DNA from: Rhizobium sullae
Lineage (GTDB): Bacteria; Pseudomonadota; Alphaproteobacteria; Rhizobiales; Rhizobiaceae
Assembly: GCF_025200715.1 (NCBI RefSeq)
Contig: NZ_CP104145.1
Span: forward strand, 406,680 to 470,679
Length of the DNA stretch: 64,000 nt
Direction: 5' to 3'
In this document: positions 1 through 9,089 of the stretch, one piece after another
Layout: the number at the start of each line of letters is the position of its first letter
How positions within the stretch are numbered: position 1 is the first letter of the stretch
Made by a program: the position numbers and the translations under genes
The notes under the pieces: generated by a model
Told to the model about the DNA's origin: nothing
Databases searched by the model: none
The model's input: the letters and a program-made list of their open reading frames with translations, nothing else

Positions 1-18
1 CACCGCGGGAGGACGATA

Positions 19-72
19 TGAGCAATCGAAAGCTTGTGCTGGTCGTCGGCGCTCGGGTGTCGCATTTCTGAA
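19..72 (+). pseudogene. N-terminal stub of an NmrA-like NAD(P)-binding protein
   Basis: A GGGAGGA ribosome site precedes an ATG whose product begins MSNRKLVLVVGA, the usual first beta strand and start of the glycine motif in NmrA/SDR-type NAD(P)-binding proteins. The frame then reads RVSHF and stops, where the family continues with the glycine motif. It looks like the first dozen codons of such a gene cut off by a rearrangement. The match is very short, so the family name is a guess. Confidence 0.3.
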
Positions 73-228
73 TGGCTGAAGACGCCCAAAATGCCACTTC
101 TACTTTGCACACACGGACATTCCAACCTTGCTGCCACATGGATGCCTAGAGCACCGCACTTGAATTGAGAATCGAATGGCTTTTCTTGCGGATATAGCTG
201 TGTTTCACCGCCTTTGGAGGTGAATCAC

Positions 229-599
229 ATGGGAAAATCTCATTCTGTTGAACTTCGTCGGCGCGTTGTTTCGACGCTCGCCAGCGGCCAATCACGCCGC
301 GCCGCTGCCCGGCATTTCGCTATCAGCGACAGCAGTGCGATCAAACCGCTGCAGCGCCGAGACCGAACCGGCACGATAACGCCTGCCGGACAAGGACGGC
401 CGGTGGAGGAAAGCTGTCGCCCTATCGGGACTTCCTGGTTGCACAGGTCGAAGACAAACCTGACGTCACCATGCCTGAACTTGCTCCAACCGCGCAAGGT
501 CGTCCCGCCTCCCACCACGAAGAGGATTGGATGGATTCGCTCCTCAGATGGCTGGAGTTCACGACCAATGGAAAAGACGTAGGAATTCAGCCGCCATAA
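229..599 (+). pseudogene. IS630-family transposase, N-terminal remnant with frameshift
   Basis: A strong GGAGG site precedes an ATG encoding MGKSHSVELRRRVV, the helix-turn-helix start of IS630 transposases. The frame is lost near position 405. The continuation (KLSPYRDFLVAQVEDKPDV, then MPELA) lies in the next frame and runs to a stop at 599. The DDE catalytic domain that should follow is absent, so this is about one third of a normal gene and carries one frameshift. It is non-functional debris of an insertion sequence at the edge of the accessory region. Confidence 0.75.
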
Positions 600-692
600 A
601 TCGCGCATTATCCAATATGGCGCGGGAGGGCTTTGCTCTTCCCATTACAGCGAGTATGCCTATGCGCAACACCGACGAAGAGGACCATTGTC

Positions 693-914
693 ATGTCGAG
701 TTTTGAAGAGCTGAACGGAAAGCGGCACATTTTCCAATTTTACGTCGCCAAGGCCGAGGCACGAGCCGCAAAGGCCGCAGAGGATCGTGACTTCGAACTG
801 GCTGACCTTCTAGGCAGTCTCAGCAGCATTGTTCGCGAGGACATCCAGGTCCTCGACGATGCAATTGCAGATGAGCAGTTTGAAGGCGAAGGAGCGTCGG
901 TAGCGGTACGCTAG
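693..914 (+). CDS. Small hypothetical protein, 73 aa
   Basis: The start at 693 follows an AGAGGA motif by a suitable distance. The product (MSSFEELNGKRHIFQFYVAK...) is acidic and alanine-rich with one probable long helix around residues 10-55. No domain is recognised. Similar short acidic proteins of unknown role are common on rhizobial plasmids, but I cannot name a family. An in-frame ATG at 633 is possible but lacks a good ribosome site. Confidence 0.45.
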   Translation: MSSFEELNGKRHIFQFYVAKAEARAAKAAEDRDFELADLLGSLSSIVREDIQVLDDAIADEQFEGEGASVAVR

Positions 915-1078
915 GGTTGGAACCGGCCGGCTGCGGCTCGGCGTCGTACCGAAATCTCTGACAACGACGCGCACCAAGTCGTCTGCCCCGCCTGATTGAC
1001 CGAAGACCCCAACCGCACATCCGAGAAAAAAGAATTCGTCATGGTTGCAGGCCGCAGCGGCCTTTCCACCGTCGGTGC

Positions 1079-1312
1079 TTACTCGGCGGCCTGCGATAGA
1101 GGAGTAATATCGGCCTCCGGCAGTGCAACTCTCACCAGAAACTCGTAGTCGTCCACCATCTGGTGGACATCCGATCCGGTCCTGGCGACGGTCCAATAGT
1201 CGCGAGCGGCGCCAAACACCGTTGAAATTTGCACGATCTCCCAGGTGCCTCCGGTTTCCCTGCGTCTTGCCCAGTAGAAGCATTCAGGCTCCAAGGCCGA
1301 CAACTCAAGCAT
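1079..1312 (-). CDS. Hypothetical protein, 77 aa
   Basis: The product begins MLELSALEPECFYW and contains RTGSDVHQMVDDYEFLVRVA. It looks like a compact folded domain with regular alternation of hydrophobic residues and typical high-GC codon use. I do not recognise it. It stands alone, with no operon partner nearby. An overlapping longer minus-strand frame lacks such composition and was preferred against. Confidence 0.45.
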   Translation of the reverse strand: MLELSALEPECFYWARRRETGGTWEIVQISTVFGAARDYWTVARTGSDVHQMVDDYEFLVRVALPEADITPLSQAAE

Positions 1313-1545
1313 CCGCGAACTCCCACTTTGCCCACGCTACCATTGAACCGTGCATCGGACCGAAGTCCTACTTGATGCCGGCACCCCGCCGGGCGGCAAC
1401 CATACATGAGGATCCCTCGGCTGTCATCGCGCATCTGCCTTAGCCTGACTCGGTTCCACCACTAGTTTGCAGGCGTCTCATCGCCGAAACCGGCAGTATT
1501 GAGAACCACGGCCTCGCCCCGGCGCGGGACATTTCTCGGAGCAGC

Positions 1546-2142
1546 TTACGTGACATCATACCGCTCAAGCATCTTCTTGAGCTGCAAGTTCTGTCGATGG
1601 AGCTGTTCAGTCAGTAGTTTCTTGAGCCGCTTATTCTCTGCATCAAGGGTAGCTACTTCCTCAAGGGAAATCACATCCCGAGCAGTCACGGATTCCGCAC
1701 TTCGGGGCTTGTTCCTGACCATCGCAATGGGACCGCGCTTAACATGTTTTCGAGGAGTACCCGTTGACGTTGTCCGAGGCTGCGGCCCTGGTTTACTCTC
1801 CGGCACTTGCGCAACAACTTCGGCGGCAAGTACGCTGGCCTCATGTTGATTTGGCACTTCACCGACTGCGCCGTTGCCCGATGGTGTCGCCGTGCCTGCA
1901 ACGTTGGCCTCACTTGCGTGTTCGCTAGCGTTACCCGGGTTCATCGGATCACACGGCATTTCTCGACCTTGGTCAGGCGTACCGGGTGCTCCATCTGAAT
2001 TGAACGGATGCGGCGCCATATCTTCCGCTTCGCGAACGAAAGCCTTGAGATCAGTGTCACCCCAAATTGAGTTGGTCCGCGCCTTCATCGCTCGCCGACC
2101 CGACTTGAATTCAACAACGAATTTCCGTTGTGGCGTTTTCAT
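1546..2142 (-). CDS. SyrB-like regulatory protein
   Basis: The 198-residue product has three parts. The N-terminal segment (residues 1-45) contains KFVVEFKSGRR and a SIWGDTDLKAF motif. The middle (about 50-150) is low-complexity and rich in Pro, Ala, Thr and Ser. The C-terminal segment (about 160-198) is charged and helical: LEEVATLDAENKRLKKLL followed by LHRQNLQLKKMLERYDVT. The repeated (E/D)N.RL+K pattern is characteristic of SyrB-like proteins of Sinorhizobium and Rhizobium plasmids, small regulators of exopolysaccharide-related genes. Function is inferred from this tail only. The N-terminal motif recurs at 32.0-32.2 kb. Confidence 0.55.
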   Translation of the reverse strand: MKTPQRKFVVEFKSGRRAMKARTNSIWGDTDLKAFVREAEDMAPHPFNSDGAPGTPDQGREMPCDPMNPGNASEHASEANVAGTATPSGNGAVGEVPNQHEASVLAAEVVAQVPESKPGPQPRTTSTGTPRKHVKRGPIAMVRNKPRSAESVTARDVISLEEVATLDAENKRLKKLLTEQLHRQNLQLKKMLERYDVT

Positions 2143-2444
2143 ATGATTTCAACCTTAAGCAACTCGTAGCACAGCCAGCGCCGACTGGCGCCACTGCGTT
2201 CCTGCCCGGCGGGGCCTATATATCGCCTCACCGGGCGCTGCAACTGGCCAGCGCGCGAGACAACGACGAATACTTCGCGTCGGCAACCTCGTAGTCAACG
2301 GGCTTTGAGGAGCTATCCGCAGGAAATATTCGCCCAGCAATCGCTCGCCCTATCGGCGGGATTTGGAGGCGAGCCCAGTCTCCGGCGTTGCGCAATCAGG
2401 CGGCCAGTCGAGAAAATGACCGCCTGCACGGCCCCGCTCGTGAA

Positions 2445-2571
2445 TCAATCCAGCCCGAGCCTCTTGCGCAGCTCTGTATTTTCCGCGCGCAACTTTTCCG
2501 CCAGACGCTTGCGAAGCTTCTGGTTCTCCTCTTCGAGCTGAACAAAATTCGTCACGGGTGAGTTGTGAGAT
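2445..2571 (-). pseudogene. C-terminal fragment of a SyrB-like gene
   Basis: On the minus strand a 41-codon open stretch ends TNFVQLEEENQKLRKRLAEK, then LRAENTELRKRLGLD and a stop. This is the conserved C-terminal leucine/charged repeat of SyrB-type proteins and matches the family better than the intact neighbour at 1.5-2.1 kb. A stop codon lies just upstream in the same frame and no start is present, so only the tail survives. Confidence 0.6.
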
Positions 2572-2640
2572 TTTTTGGAGGATCGTCATACGCACGGGCG
2601 AGCATCTCGATGCGAACCGGATGTCTATGAGGACGGGCGA

Positions 2641-3483
2641 ATGAACGGCGAACAGGTACAGCCGCCAGGCGATTTGCAAACATTGCGGTCAGCAATTAAT
2701 ACCAAGCACGCGCTGTTTCCCAAGCGGCTTGCCCAAGTTGCGCGCCACGTTCTCGACAATCCCGATGAGGTCGCATTGGGCTCCGTCGCCTCCATTGCGG
2801 CTGCGGCACAGGTAACACCTTCAACCCTGATACGTTTCGCCCAGTTCCTCGGCTATGACGGCTTCAGCACCTTACAAGCGGTTTTTCGAAACGCCGTCCG
2901 CGCAAAGATCGCGCTAAGCCAAAGCGGCGGAAATCGAAAGCCAGGGCGTGAAGGCGTCGCGCGCGAAGCGCAAGTATTTTATGAAACGATAGAAGCCTGC
3001 CATCATTCACTCGAGACATTATCCAAGACAATCCGCGTGGCTGACATCAAAGCCGCAGCGGAAATTCTTGCCTCAGCGAAGTGCGTGTTCATCCTCGCGG
3101 CGAACGGCACTTTTCCGATGGCTGCTCTGCTTCAACATTGCCTGACCCGACTGAGAATCCGTTCGACCTTGCTAACGGACATTATCGGCGGTGACGATAT
3201 TCTCGCATTTGCAAAGCCACACGATGCGGCGGTCATCATCAGCTGCGCGCCTTATGCTGAAGAAACGACGGTGCATGCCTCGAACCTATCGGATCGAGGA
3301 GTTCCGGTCGTTGCGCTCATGGATTCTAACTTTTCGCCATTGTCGGAACTCGCTTCGGTCAGGTTCAGGGTGATCGAGTCGGGCCGTGATGGGCTTTTGC
3401 TCGCAACGGCTGGGATCGCGCTCAGCGAAGCCTTGGCAATCTGCACGCGACAGACCCGACAGAACGCAGCTAACGCTATATAA
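2641..3483 (+). CDS. MurR/RpiR-family transcriptional regulator
   Basis: The 280-residue product has an N-terminal RpiR helix-turn-helix (about residues 20-85, with ASIAAAAQVTPSTLIRFAQ and LGYDGFSTLQ) and a C-terminal SIS phosphosugar-binding domain (about 115-265, with CVFILAANGTFPMA and a DAAVIISCAPYAEETTVHAS segment). Such proteins sense phosphorylated sugars and control neighbouring catabolic genes. It converges on the leftward oxidoreductase operon (stop at 3483, neighbour's stop at 3500), which makes that operon its likely target. The start at 2641 was chosen because the domain begins directly after it; an upstream frame extension to 2575 lacks family similarity. Confidence 0.85.
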   Translation: MNGEQVQPPGDLQTLRSAINTKHALFPKRLAQVARHVLDNPDEVALGSVASIAAAAQVTPSTLIRFAQFLGYDGFSTLQAVFRNAVRAKIALSQSGGNRKPGREGVAREAQVFYETIEACHHSLETLSKTIRVADIKAAAEILASAKCVFILAANGTFPMAALLQHCLTRLRIRSTLLTDIIGGDDILAFAKPHDAAVIISCAPYAEETTVHASNLSDRGVPVVALMDSNFSPLSELASVRFRVIESGRDGLLLATAGIALSEALAICTRQTRQNAANAI

Positions 3484-3499
3484 CCCGCTTCTTCGAGGT

Positions 3500-4546
3500 T
3501 TATTCGGTCAACCCCGCTTCGGTGAAGCTTATACTGATAGCATTCCGGATCGCGTCGAGTGTTTCCATCGTGGCAAGCGACGCATCCAGCGGCCGGTAGA
3601 TGCTTTCCAGTTGTCCTTCCGAAATCGCCCATGCGACGGCCGCAGCTTCATAGTAGAGGCCCTCGAAATGCGCGCCCCTGGGCTCGTCGTATTGGAGCCG
3701 GGCGGATCCATCCAATGACCAGACTTCGAAGGAGCCAGGCAGGTGGAATTCCGTGTTGAACCGGATCGACCCATTGGTCCCGACGATGGCAGCGTTCGTC
3801 GGGGTGAAGCCGTAGAGCGTGGTCGACATCGTGCCGAGCGCTCCTCTGGCGCTGGCGAGAACGACCGACAGCTGCCCGTTGACGCCAGCGCAATCGGCCT
3901 GTCCGATGCCAACGACCTTCTTTGGGACGCCAAGGAGTTTTGCCAGCAGTGAGACCGGATAGGTGCCGAGGTCGAGAAGCGGTCCGCCGGCAAGGCGCGC
4001 GTCGAAAATACGGTGATTGCGCGGCAGATATTCGCCGTATTCGGTGTAAACAGACAGGATGTCTCCGATTGCTCCGGCATCCAGCACCTGTTGGAGCACA
4101 TCGAATTTCGGCAGGAAATAGGTCCACAGTGCTTCCGCCAAGAACACCCCCTTGCGGCGGGCGGCTGCGACCATGCCTTCGGCCTGTGCGCAGTTGAGGG
4201 CCATAGGCTTCTCGACGAGCACATGTTTCCCCGCCTCGATCGCCAGCAGCACATGTGCGTGATGCAGATTGTGCGGCGTCGCTACATAGATGACGTCAAG
4301 ATCGTCGGCGGTGACGAGCGCCTCGTAGCTGTCATAGGCCCGTGCGATCCCCCACTGCGCGGCAAATGCATCCGCTGCGGCGCGCGATCGCGAGCCGACG
4401 GCGGCAATATCCTGGCGCGTATGAGCCTTGACCGATTCCGTGAACTTGGCGGCGATCCAGCCGGAGCCGAGGATGCCCCAGCGAAGCGGCGGGGCTTCCA
4501 TGGCGGACACGGTCCGCGCGGCGGGCAGGGTTTGCGGAAACGACAT
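3500..4546 (-). CDS. Gfo/Idh/MocA-family NAD(P)-dependent oxidoreductase
   Basis: The 348-residue product carries an N-terminal Rossmann fold (about residues 20-140) with RWGILGSGWIAAKF, DVIYVATPHNLHH and the EKP motif in HVLVEKPMALN, then a C-terminal alpha/beta domain with GGPLLDLGTYPVSLL. The layout resembles the dihydrodiol/1,5-anhydrofructose dehydrogenase branch. It probably oxidises or reduces a cyclic polyol or sugar; the substrate cannot be read from sequence. It is the last gene of a leftward operon after the genes at 6.7, 5.8 and 4.6 kb, with 37 bp separating it from the previous one. Confidence 0.85.
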   Translation of the reverse strand: MSFPQTLPAARTVSAMEAPPLRWGILGSGWIAAKFTESVKAHTRQDIAAVGSRSRAAADAFAAQWGIARAYDSYEALVTADDLDVIYVATPHNLHHAHVLLAIEAGKHVLVEKPMALNCAQAEGMVAAARRKGVFLAEALWTYFLPKFDVLQQVLDAGAIGDILSVYTEYGEYLPRNHRIFDARLAGGPLLDLGTYPVSLLAKLLGVPKKVVGIGQADCAGVNGQLSVVLASARGALGTMSTTLYGFTPTNAAIVGTNGSIRFNTEFHLPGSFEVWSLDGSARLQYDEPRGAHFEGLYYEAAAVAWAISEGQLESIYRPLDASLATMETLDAIRNAISISFTEAGLTE

Positions 4547-4583
4547 GTCTTTTTATCTCCCATGATCGGTGAACGCCCGTCGC

Positions 4584-5756
4584 TCAGCCGGCGATCCGCT
4601 GCCAGGTCTTCTTTTCCAGTGACCGTTCCATCGCGTCGATGATGCGCTCGTTGGCAAGGCCGAACTCGAAGTTCGGAAAGCAGTCCGGCTCGTCGACGAT
4701 GCCCTCGATCAAGTCGCGCACCTCGATGACCTTGACGTCGAAGTAGCCGAGGCCGCCGCCGGCGAAGTCGAAGCCGAAGAAGGCGGAAAACTGCGGAACC
4801 TGACTGCCGGCATAGATCGTCTTGAAGCCGCGGTCGGGTTTGGGATCATTGAAGCGCGCGATCTTCAGCTCGTTGAACCGCTCGCCGTCCATGATGATCG
4901 TGCCTTCCGTGCCCGACACTTCCCAGTAGATGCCGAAGACCTTTCCCGCTGCCACGCGCGACGCTTCGATCGTGCCGCCAGCGCCGCTTTTGAACCGAAC
5001 GAGCGTCTGGATCTGATCCTCGTTTTCCACCACTGCGCGCGGTGCGCCGCTGCCGGACTTTGCACCGTAGCCGGAGCCACCTTGCGGAACCGGCCGCGTC
5101 GGAAAGAAGGTCTGCGTCTGGGCGATGACACTGTCGACGTCGCCCATCAGATATTGCGCGACGGAAATCACATGGCTGCCGAGGTCGCCGAGCGCGCCGG
5201 AGCCGGCGTCCTTGCGCGTGCAGCGCCAGGAAAACGGCAGGTCCGGATCGTTGAAGAAGCCCTGGTCGAACCAGCCCCGAAACCGCATCGGCACTCCGAT
5301 GTCGCCGTTGTCGATCAAGTGCTTGGCGAGCATGGCGGCGGGCGTCTTGATATTGTTGAAGGCGACCATGGTCTTGACGCCCTTGCGCCTTGCGGCGGCG
5401 GCCATCTCCTCGGCTTGCGCCAGCGTAACGGAGAGGGGCTTTTCGCAATAGACATGCTTGCCGGCCGCAATTGCGGCGAGCGCCATCTCATGATGCAGGG
5501 CGTTGGGCGAGGTAATGTCGACAACGTCCACCTCGGGGTCCTCGACCAGCTTGCGCCAGTCGCCCGTGCTTCTCTCGAAGCCGTAGCGGGCAGCGGCCCC
5601 GGCCGCCAGCTCCTCGGTGGCATCAGCCAGAAGGCAGAGGTGCGGAATGGCGGGCAGGTCGCGGTAGAGCATGGCCGCGCGGCGATAGGCATCGGCATGG
5701 GCCTGACCCATGAATCCGGAGCCGATCAGGCCGATGTTAAGGATTGTCTTGCCCAT
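4584..5756 (-). CDS. Gfo/Idh/MocA-family oxidoreductase
   Basis: The start MGKTILNIGLIGSGFMGQAH places the dinucleotide-binding glycine motif at residues 9-14, preceded by a GGGAGAAA ribosome site. The frame stays open upstream but without family similarity. The Rossmann half includes DVVDITSPNALHHEMAL and KHVYCEKPLSVTL; the C-terminal half has GALGDLGSHVISVAQYLMG. The length of 390 aa is normal for sugar or inositol dehydrogenases of this superfamily. It lies third in the leftward operon, 22 bp after the IolE-like gene, suggesting a shared pathway. Substrate is not assignable from sequence. Confidence 0.85.
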   Translation of the reverse strand: MGKTILNIGLIGSGFMGQAHADAYRRAAMLYRDLPAIPHLCLLADATEELAAGAAARYGFERSTGDWRKLVEDPEVDVVDITSPNALHHEMALAAIAAGKHVYCEKPLSVTLAQAEEMAAAARRKGVKTMVAFNNIKTPAAMLAKHLIDNGDIGVPMRFRGWFDQGFFNDPDLPFSWRCTRKDAGSGALGDLGSHVISVAQYLMGDVDSVIAQTQTFFPTRPVPQGGSGYGAKSGSGAPRAVVENEDQIQTLVRFKSGAGGTIEASRVAAGKVFGIYWEVSGTEGTIIMDGERFNELKIARFNDPKPDRGFKTIYAGSQVPQFSAFFGFDFAGGGLGYFDVKVIEVRDLIEGIVDEPDCFPNFEFGLANERIIDAMERSLEKKTWQRIAG

Positions 5757-5778
5757 AATTTTCTCCCGATGAAGCTGC

Positions 5779-6693
5779 TCAGGCGGCAAAAGTATCGAGG
5801 ATGTGGTGGAAGGCCGCGGTGACGGCCGGTAGCGGCGGTGCAAGCGCCGGATCCTGCTCCGCCTCGACCACCAGCCAGCCCTGATAGCCGCTTTGCCGAA
5901 CAAAGGCTGCAAGCGGGGCGAAGTCGACGATTCCGTCGCCGGGCACGGTGAACATACCCCTGCGCACGCCGGCATTGAAGCTGAGGTCGCCGGCACGGAC
6001 CTCGGCGATGATCGGCCCGCGCACGTCCTTCAGGTGAATATGGACGATGCGGTCGCCGAAGCGCTCGATCAGCCGGGTGTAGTCGAAGCCGCCTGCGGCG
6101 GCATGGCCGGTGTCGAGCAGCAGTCCGGCGGCCGATCCCGCCTTGTCGAACAGGGCTGAGACCTCGTCAAATGTTTCCGCCACCATCATGAGGTGATGGT
6201 GGTAGGCCAGCGTCAGCCCGTATTCTCCGGCCAGCCTTGCGCTGAACTCGGTGAGCCGGGCGGCATAGGCGGCGATGTCCTTCTTCGGCATCACGCACCG
6301 TGCCGACATCGGCGCATCAAGCGGCGCACCGGGCGCCATCATCGCCACCTCGCCATAGACCAACACCGTTGACCCCATGGCGCGCAGGAGTTCGGCGTGG
6401 GCGGCAACCGCGGCCATCTCCGCCTCGACACCGCGTTCGGCAAGCTCTCCGGAATGCCAGCCAGAGGCGAGCGCAAGGCCACGGCTTTCCAGGAGCGGCG
6501 CCAGCGCCTCGCGGCTGCGCGGCAGCTTACGCCCTAGCTCGACGCCTTGGTAGCCGGCATGGGCGGCATCGTCCAGGCAGGTCTCGACCGTTATATCAGC
6601 GCCGAGATCCTCGAGCACGTCATTTGCCCAGGAAAGCGGACTTACAGCAAGGCGTACCCCGTCCGGCAGCGCCGCCAATTTCTCTCTCGTCAT
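5779..6693 (-). CDS. IolE-like sugar phosphate isomerase/epimerase or inosose dehydratase
   Basis: The 304-residue product is a xylose-isomerase-like TIM barrel. Landmarks are AVSPLSWANDVLEDLG near the N-terminus, GYQGVELGRKLP, YHHHLMMVAET (metal ligands), LLLDTGHAAAGG, VHIHLKDVRGP, GMFTVPGDGIVDF and GWLVVEAEQDP. The order and spacing closely follow IolE, which dehydrates myo-inosose in inositol catabolism. It sits 29 bp downstream of an IolG-like gene in the same operon, supporting a role in inositol or inositol-like polyol breakdown. Other iol genes (iolB, iolC, iolD) are not in the window, so a related polyol remains possible. Confidence 0.8.
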   Translation of the reverse strand: MTREKLAALPDGVRLAVSPLSWANDVLEDLGADITVETCLDDAAHAGYQGVELGRKLPRSREALAPLLESRGLALASGWHSGELAERGVEAEMAAVAAHAELLRAMGSTVLVYGEVAMMAPGAPLDAPMSARCVMPKKDIAAYAARLTEFSARLAGEYGLTLAYHHHLMMVAETFDEVSALFDKAGSAAGLLLDTGHAAAGGFDYTRLIERFGDRIVHIHLKDVRGPIIAEVRAGDLSFNAGVRRGMFTVPGDGIVDFAPLAAFVRQSGYQGWLVVEAEQDPALAPPLPAVTAAFHHILDTFAA

Positions 6694-6722
6694 GATGTCC
6701 TCCTGGATGAAAGTTGAAGGCG

Positions 6723-7730
6723 CTAAGGTCGCCAGTGCGGCCCGATGCGGACGGGCATGCCACGCTGCATGGAGACAAGTGCCGCCTCGGCGATACGCTG
6801 CGCCTCCAGTCCGTCCCGGATGCCCGCAAGCGGCCGCCCTCCTGTTTCGATCAGGGAGATAAAGGCCGCCATCTCATTGCGATAGGCATCGGCAAAGCGC
6901 TCGATGAAGTAATTCATCGGGGCGGAGGCGCGAAAGCCGTCGGCATCGGCGATGGTCACTCCACGCTGCGGCCGGTTCTCCACATAGAGAACCTCCTTCG
7001 AGCACAGCACTTCGAGCCGTTGATCATAACCGAACGGCGCGCGACGGCAGTTGACCATCTGCACGAATCGGCCGGAGACGGAGGTCAGCGTCACCATCGC
7101 CGTATCGATGTCGCCGGCTGCGCCGATCTCCGCATCGATGAGACAGTTGCCGACGGCGTAGACGGTGGCAATGTCCTCGCCGAGCAGATAGCGAGCCATG
7201 TCGAAATCATGGATGGCCTGGTCGCGGAACATGCCGCCGGAGCGCTCGACATAATCGCGCGATGGCGGCGCGGGATCGCGGGTGTGCATGACGATGTGCT
7301 CAAGGGCCCCCGCTTCGCCGCTGACGATCCGCTCGCGCACGAAGCGGAAATCGGGATCATAGCGGCGCTGGAATGCCAGAAGGCAGACAACGCCGGAGGT
7401 CTCGACAGCGGTGGTGACGGCCTCCACCGTTACGAAATCGAGGCTGACCGGCTTCTCGCAGAAGATCGCTTTGCCGGCGCGGGCGGCTTGAAGGAGCAGC
7501 CCGGCATGCGTATCGGTCGAGCTGGCAATGACGATCCCGTCGACTGACGCGTCGGAAAACACGGTATCGGCCGGGGCGATGTCCGCCCCGATCCTTGCCG
7601 CAAGGCCGGCCCGCTGCTCGCTTGCGACCGGATCGACGAGGTACTTTACTCGCACCGAAGGCAAGCTGGCAGCATTCAGCGCATGCACATGCCCTATACG
7701 ACCCGCGCCGAAGACAGCGAGATCTGTCAT
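6723..7730 (-). CDS. IolG-like inositol 2-dehydrogenase
   Basis: The start MTDLAVFGAGRIGHVHALN, with the glycine motif immediately after it, is preferred to an upstream in-frame ATG at 7772. The Rossmann half contains DGIVIASSTDTHAGLL and AIFCEKPVSLDF. The catalytic segment GGMFRDQAIHDFDMARYLLG, with its Asp and His, is characteristic of inositol and scyllo-inositol dehydrogenases. The product is 335 aa, a usual length. It is the first gene of the leftward operon and is divergent from a LacI-type regulator 122 bp away, which probably controls it. Confidence 0.85.
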   Translation of the reverse strand: MTDLAVFGAGRIGHVHALNAASLPSVRVKYLVDPVASEQRAGLAARIGADIAPADTVFSDASVDGIVIASSTDTHAGLLLQAARAGKAIFCEKPVSLDFVTVEAVTTAVETSGVVCLLAFQRRYDPDFRFVRERIVSGEAGALEHIVMHTRDPAPPSRDYVERSGGMFRDQAIHDFDMARYLLGEDIATVYAVGNCLIDAEIGAAGDIDTAMVTLTSVSGRFVQMVNCRRAPFGYDQRLEVLCSKEVLYVENRPQRGVTIADADGFRASAPMNYFIERFADAYRNEMAAFISLIETGGRPLAGIRDGLEAQRIAEAALVSMQRGMPVRIGPHWRP

Positions 7731-7786
7731 TGAGTGCCTCCCATTCTCGGGCGGCGTCGTTTCCGTCGCCATCCCGTTGCATGCAG

Positions 7787-7803
7787 AGTAGCCGAGTGCT
7801 ACT
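7787..7803. promoter_or_regulatory. Candidate LacI-type operator between iolG-like gene and lacI-type gene
   Basis: A perfect inverted repeat, AGTAGC-CGAGT-GCTACT, with 6-bp arms and a 5-bp spacer lies in the 122-bp region between the two divergent genes. LacI-family regulators bind short dyads of about this size, and divergent regulator-target pairs normally have one here. The dyad is seen directly; its use as an operator is inferred. Confidence 0.4.
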
Positions 7804-7852
7804 GAAGGAGAACGTCAATTTTGAAGAGATTTCCTCAAACGGGGATTGGGCG

Positions 7853-8866
7853 ATGGGAAAACCGACGGCGCGGGATCTGGCTGCTGCGGCAGGGGTATCG
7901 CTGTCCACGGTCGACCGAGTTCTCAACAACCGCGGCGCAGTAAGCGAGGATAAGGAACGTCGCGTGCTCGAATATGCGCGCAAGCTTAAGATCGACCGGG
8001 CGCTAAATCAGCGAGCCGCGCGCACCCTTCGCATCGCCGTGTTGCTTCAGTCACGCGCCAATCCGTTTCACGCTGCGGTGCAGGACAGTTTTGAGGCCGC
8101 GAATAGGGATTTCCTCCAGTATAATCTTCAGTTTCAAGTTTACCACATTGATCCAACGCGGCCTGCGGCGACGGTCGCCCTCACAAATGCACTCTCCTTG
8201 CGCTGCGATGGACTGGTCATTGTCAGCCCCCAGAACGAGGACATCGCAGCCGCCCTAAGGGCATTCGGCCAGAATGGAAAGCCTGTCATCACTCTGGCGA
8301 CCGATATTCGTGATGCGGGAAGATACGCTTATGTTGGACCAGACAACAGGAAAGCAGGTCGTGTCGCAGGCGATTTGATGGGACGCCTGCTTGGCGAGGA
8401 AGGGGGTGAGATTGTCGTCATCTCCGGCATGCTCAGCATGATTGGCCACGAGGAGCGCGAGATGGGTTTTCGCGCGGTGTTGCGCGAGCGCTATCCCCAG
8501 TGCAAGGTAGCAGAGGTCGTCGAGAGTATGGAGCGGGGGGAAAGGGCAGGGGACCTCGTCTTTAATGCCTTGAAAGGCAATCCTCGCATTCGAGGCATTT
8601 ACAATGCTTCCGCGGGAGCGCGATCGGTGGCCAGCGCGATGAATGCTCTCGGGAGGAGGAGTGACATCGTCTTCATCACGCACGAATTGACTGACGAGCG
8701 CCGCCAATTGATGCGCGAAGGCATGATCGACGCAATCATCGACCAAAATCCAGTAGTTGAGGTGCGAACTGCAGTCGAAGCGCTTGCCGCACATTTTCGG
8801 AGAAAAGATGAACCTCCGATCTCGCTGATGACGCCTATTCAGGTTCACATGATCGAGAATTGTTGA
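7853..8866 (+). CDS. LacI-family transcriptional regulator
   Basis: The 337-residue product starts MGKPTARDLAAAAGVSLSTV, the classical LacI helix-turn-helix, followed by the hinge region (VLNNRGAVSEDKERRVLEYA). Residues 60-330 form a periplasmic-binding-protein-like sugar domain (RIAVLLQSRANPFHAAVQDS, DGLVIVSPQNEDI, GRYAYVGPDNRKAG). The start was placed at the first residue of the DNA-binding domain; the open frame continues upstream without similarity. The effector is probably the sugar or polyol handled by the divergent operon. An RpiR regulator flanks the other end of that operon, so two regulators of different families bracket it. Confidence 0.9.
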   Translation: MGKPTARDLAAAAGVSLSTVDRVLNNRGAVSEDKERRVLEYARKLKIDRALNQRAARTLRIAVLLQSRANPFHAAVQDSFEAANRDFLQYNLQFQVYHIDPTRPAATVALTNALSLRCDGLVIVSPQNEDIAAALRAFGQNGKPVITLATDIRDAGRYAYVGPDNRKAGRVAGDLMGRLLGEEGGEIVVISGMLSMIGHEEREMGFRAVLRERYPQCKVAEVVESMERGERAGDLVFNALKGNPRIRGIYNASAGARSVASAMNALGRRSDIVFITHELTDERRQLMREGMIDAIIDQNPVVEVRTAVEALAAHFRRKDEPPISLMTPIQVHMIENC

Positions 8867-9089
8867 CGAATTGTACATTATACATTCGTAGCGGGCTTGG
8901 CGCAGCACAGTGCCGGCCGCATCCAAGACAAAAGCACCAACGTCGCCGACGGTCGACCGCCTGCTGCTTTCAAACGTGGCAAGCTGTGCGCCGAATTTGG
9001 CAAGCGACGCGTACCGATCGTCTCGTCATGTGCGGAAGCAACGAACCGCAATGCCTGCTCTCAGGCTGAGATGCTCTGACCAGATCTTT

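Noticed and set aside
3529..4642. Several long open frames on both strands over the Gfo/Idh gene
   Set aside because: They are antisense or frame shadows caused by high GC at third positions; only one frame carries domain motifs.
5082..5822. A 246-codon plus-strand open frame
   Set aside because: It is exactly antisense to the oxidoreductase and IolE-like genes and has no recognisable domain or ribosome site.
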